Source of the DNA: Chryseobacterium gleum
GTDB lineage: Bacteria > Bacteroidota > Bacteroidia > Flavobacteriales_D > Sanyastnellaceae
Assembly: GCA_945883885.1 (NCBI GenBank)
Contig: CAMCYM010000130.1
Span: 1 to 5,051 of the forward strand
DNA: 5,051 nucleotides
Direction: 5' to 3'
Shown: in pieces, positions 4,722 to 5,051 of the stretch
Numbering within the stretch: position 1 is the first letter of the stretch
How the letters are laid out: every line of letters starts with the position of its first letter
The notes under the pieces: generated by a model
The model's input: the letters and a program-made list of their open reading frames with translations, nothing else
Database searches by the model: none
What the model was told of the DNA's origin: nothing
Translations under genes and position numbers: made by a program

Positions 4722-5051
4722 TTCATTTTGAGTTTGTAGCGGATGAGCGCCCACGTCATGCGGGAGATTTCGTCGCCGGCGGCGCGGAGCTCGGACATTT
4801 GGTCCGAGGAAACTCGGCCCTCCGCGTGCAGGAGGTCGAGGCCGGCCAGGGCTTCGGCGAGGGAGGCGCGGGCGGTCGAGAAGGATTGGGCCGCGATGCC
4901 AGGATAGATGCTGTGGCTGCCTTCGACGAGGTTGAGGTGGACGCTGGTGGCCGCGCGCACGATTTGGTCCATGGTGAAGAAATCGCAGCGGGTCTCGAAG
5001 GCGCATTTGCGCATGTCCAACGTCCACTTCCGGGCCAAATCAATGACCCGC
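4715..5051 (-). CDS. Four-helix-bundle protein, 23S rRNA intervening-sequence (S23/IVP) family, partial at right edge
   Basis: About 111 residues are visible and the frame is open to the window edge, so the true start probably lies just outside; a TTG at 5038 is a possible but unsupported internal start. The family signature is IVRAATSVHLNLVEGSHSI, matching the usual pattern IRRAxxSIxxNIxEG, with helices before it (LARKWTLDMRKCAFETR) and after it (FSTARASLAEALAGLDLL and a final helix ending RYKLKMKG). Family members were first noticed in insertions of 23S rRNA genes and are related to the Avd accessory protein of diversity-generating retroelements; the role of most chromosomal copies, including this one, is unknown. 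No reverse transcriptase or rRNA is in view. The stop codon lies within a repeat unit. Confidence 0.82.
   Translation of the reverse strand, partial: RVIDLARKWTLDMRKCAFETRCDFFTMDQIVRAATSVHLNLVEGSHSIYPGIAAQSFSTARASLAEALAGLDLLHAEGRVSSDQMSELRAAGDEISRMTWALIRYKLKMKG

Noticed and set aside
4715..5051. Diversity-generating retroelement suggested by the Avd-like protein
   Set aside because: No reverse transcriptase, template repeat or variable repeat is seen; the S23 family is common without retroelements.

Overview
The window is GC-rich bacterial chromosome. The gene content fits a high-GC member of the Bacteroidota, possibly a Flavobacteriales relative. The supports are a DdlB-type D-Ala-D-Ala ligase, a membrane protein/glycosyltransferase pair beside ruvC, a small XRE regulator with a coiled coil, a four-helix-bundle (S23/IVP-type) protein, no clear Shine-Dalgarno sequences, and TAnnTTTG-like boxes just upstream of several start codons. 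The taxonomic call is an inference from these traits, not from a database search.

Layout, left to right. (1) 1-1058, minus: a family 2 glycosyltransferase whose C-terminus runs off the left edge. Its linker between the N-terminal membrane segment and the catalytic domain is made of in-frame DNA repeats. (2) 1055-1918, minus: a multi-pass membrane protein of the lysylphosphatidylglycerol-synthase TM type, overlapping the glycosyltransferase start by an ATGA. The two form an operon. (3) 1943-2536, plus: ruvC, divergent from the operon with only 24 bp between the start codons. (4) 2537-2715: an intergenic stretch with two plus-strand terminator-like hairpins. (5) 2716-3252, minus: an XRE-type regulator. 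(6) 3253-3416: a short gap with palindromes and no convincing gene. (7) 3417-4403, minus: ddl. (8) 4404-4714: an intergenic cluster of small hairpin repeats. (9) 4715-5051, minus: a four-helix-bundle protein cut by the right edge.

Functionally the window mixes cell-envelope genes (ddl for peptidoglycan precursors; the glycosyltransferase/membrane protein pair for an unidentified envelope glycan or lipid) with DNA repair (ruvC) and one regulator. Apart from the overlapping pair, the genes look like single units.

The most interesting signal is a family of mini-palindromes: a 5-7 bp GC stem with a 3-nt loop, often preceded by GGGAYGAGG. Copies lie in the intergenic region at 4439-4705 and, in three and a half 33-bp tandem copies, inside the glycosyltransferase reading frame at 864-973. 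Stem sequences differ between copies by compensating changes, so the hairpin itself seems to be what is kept. The coding copies resemble in principle the in-frame palindromic elements known from Rickettsia.
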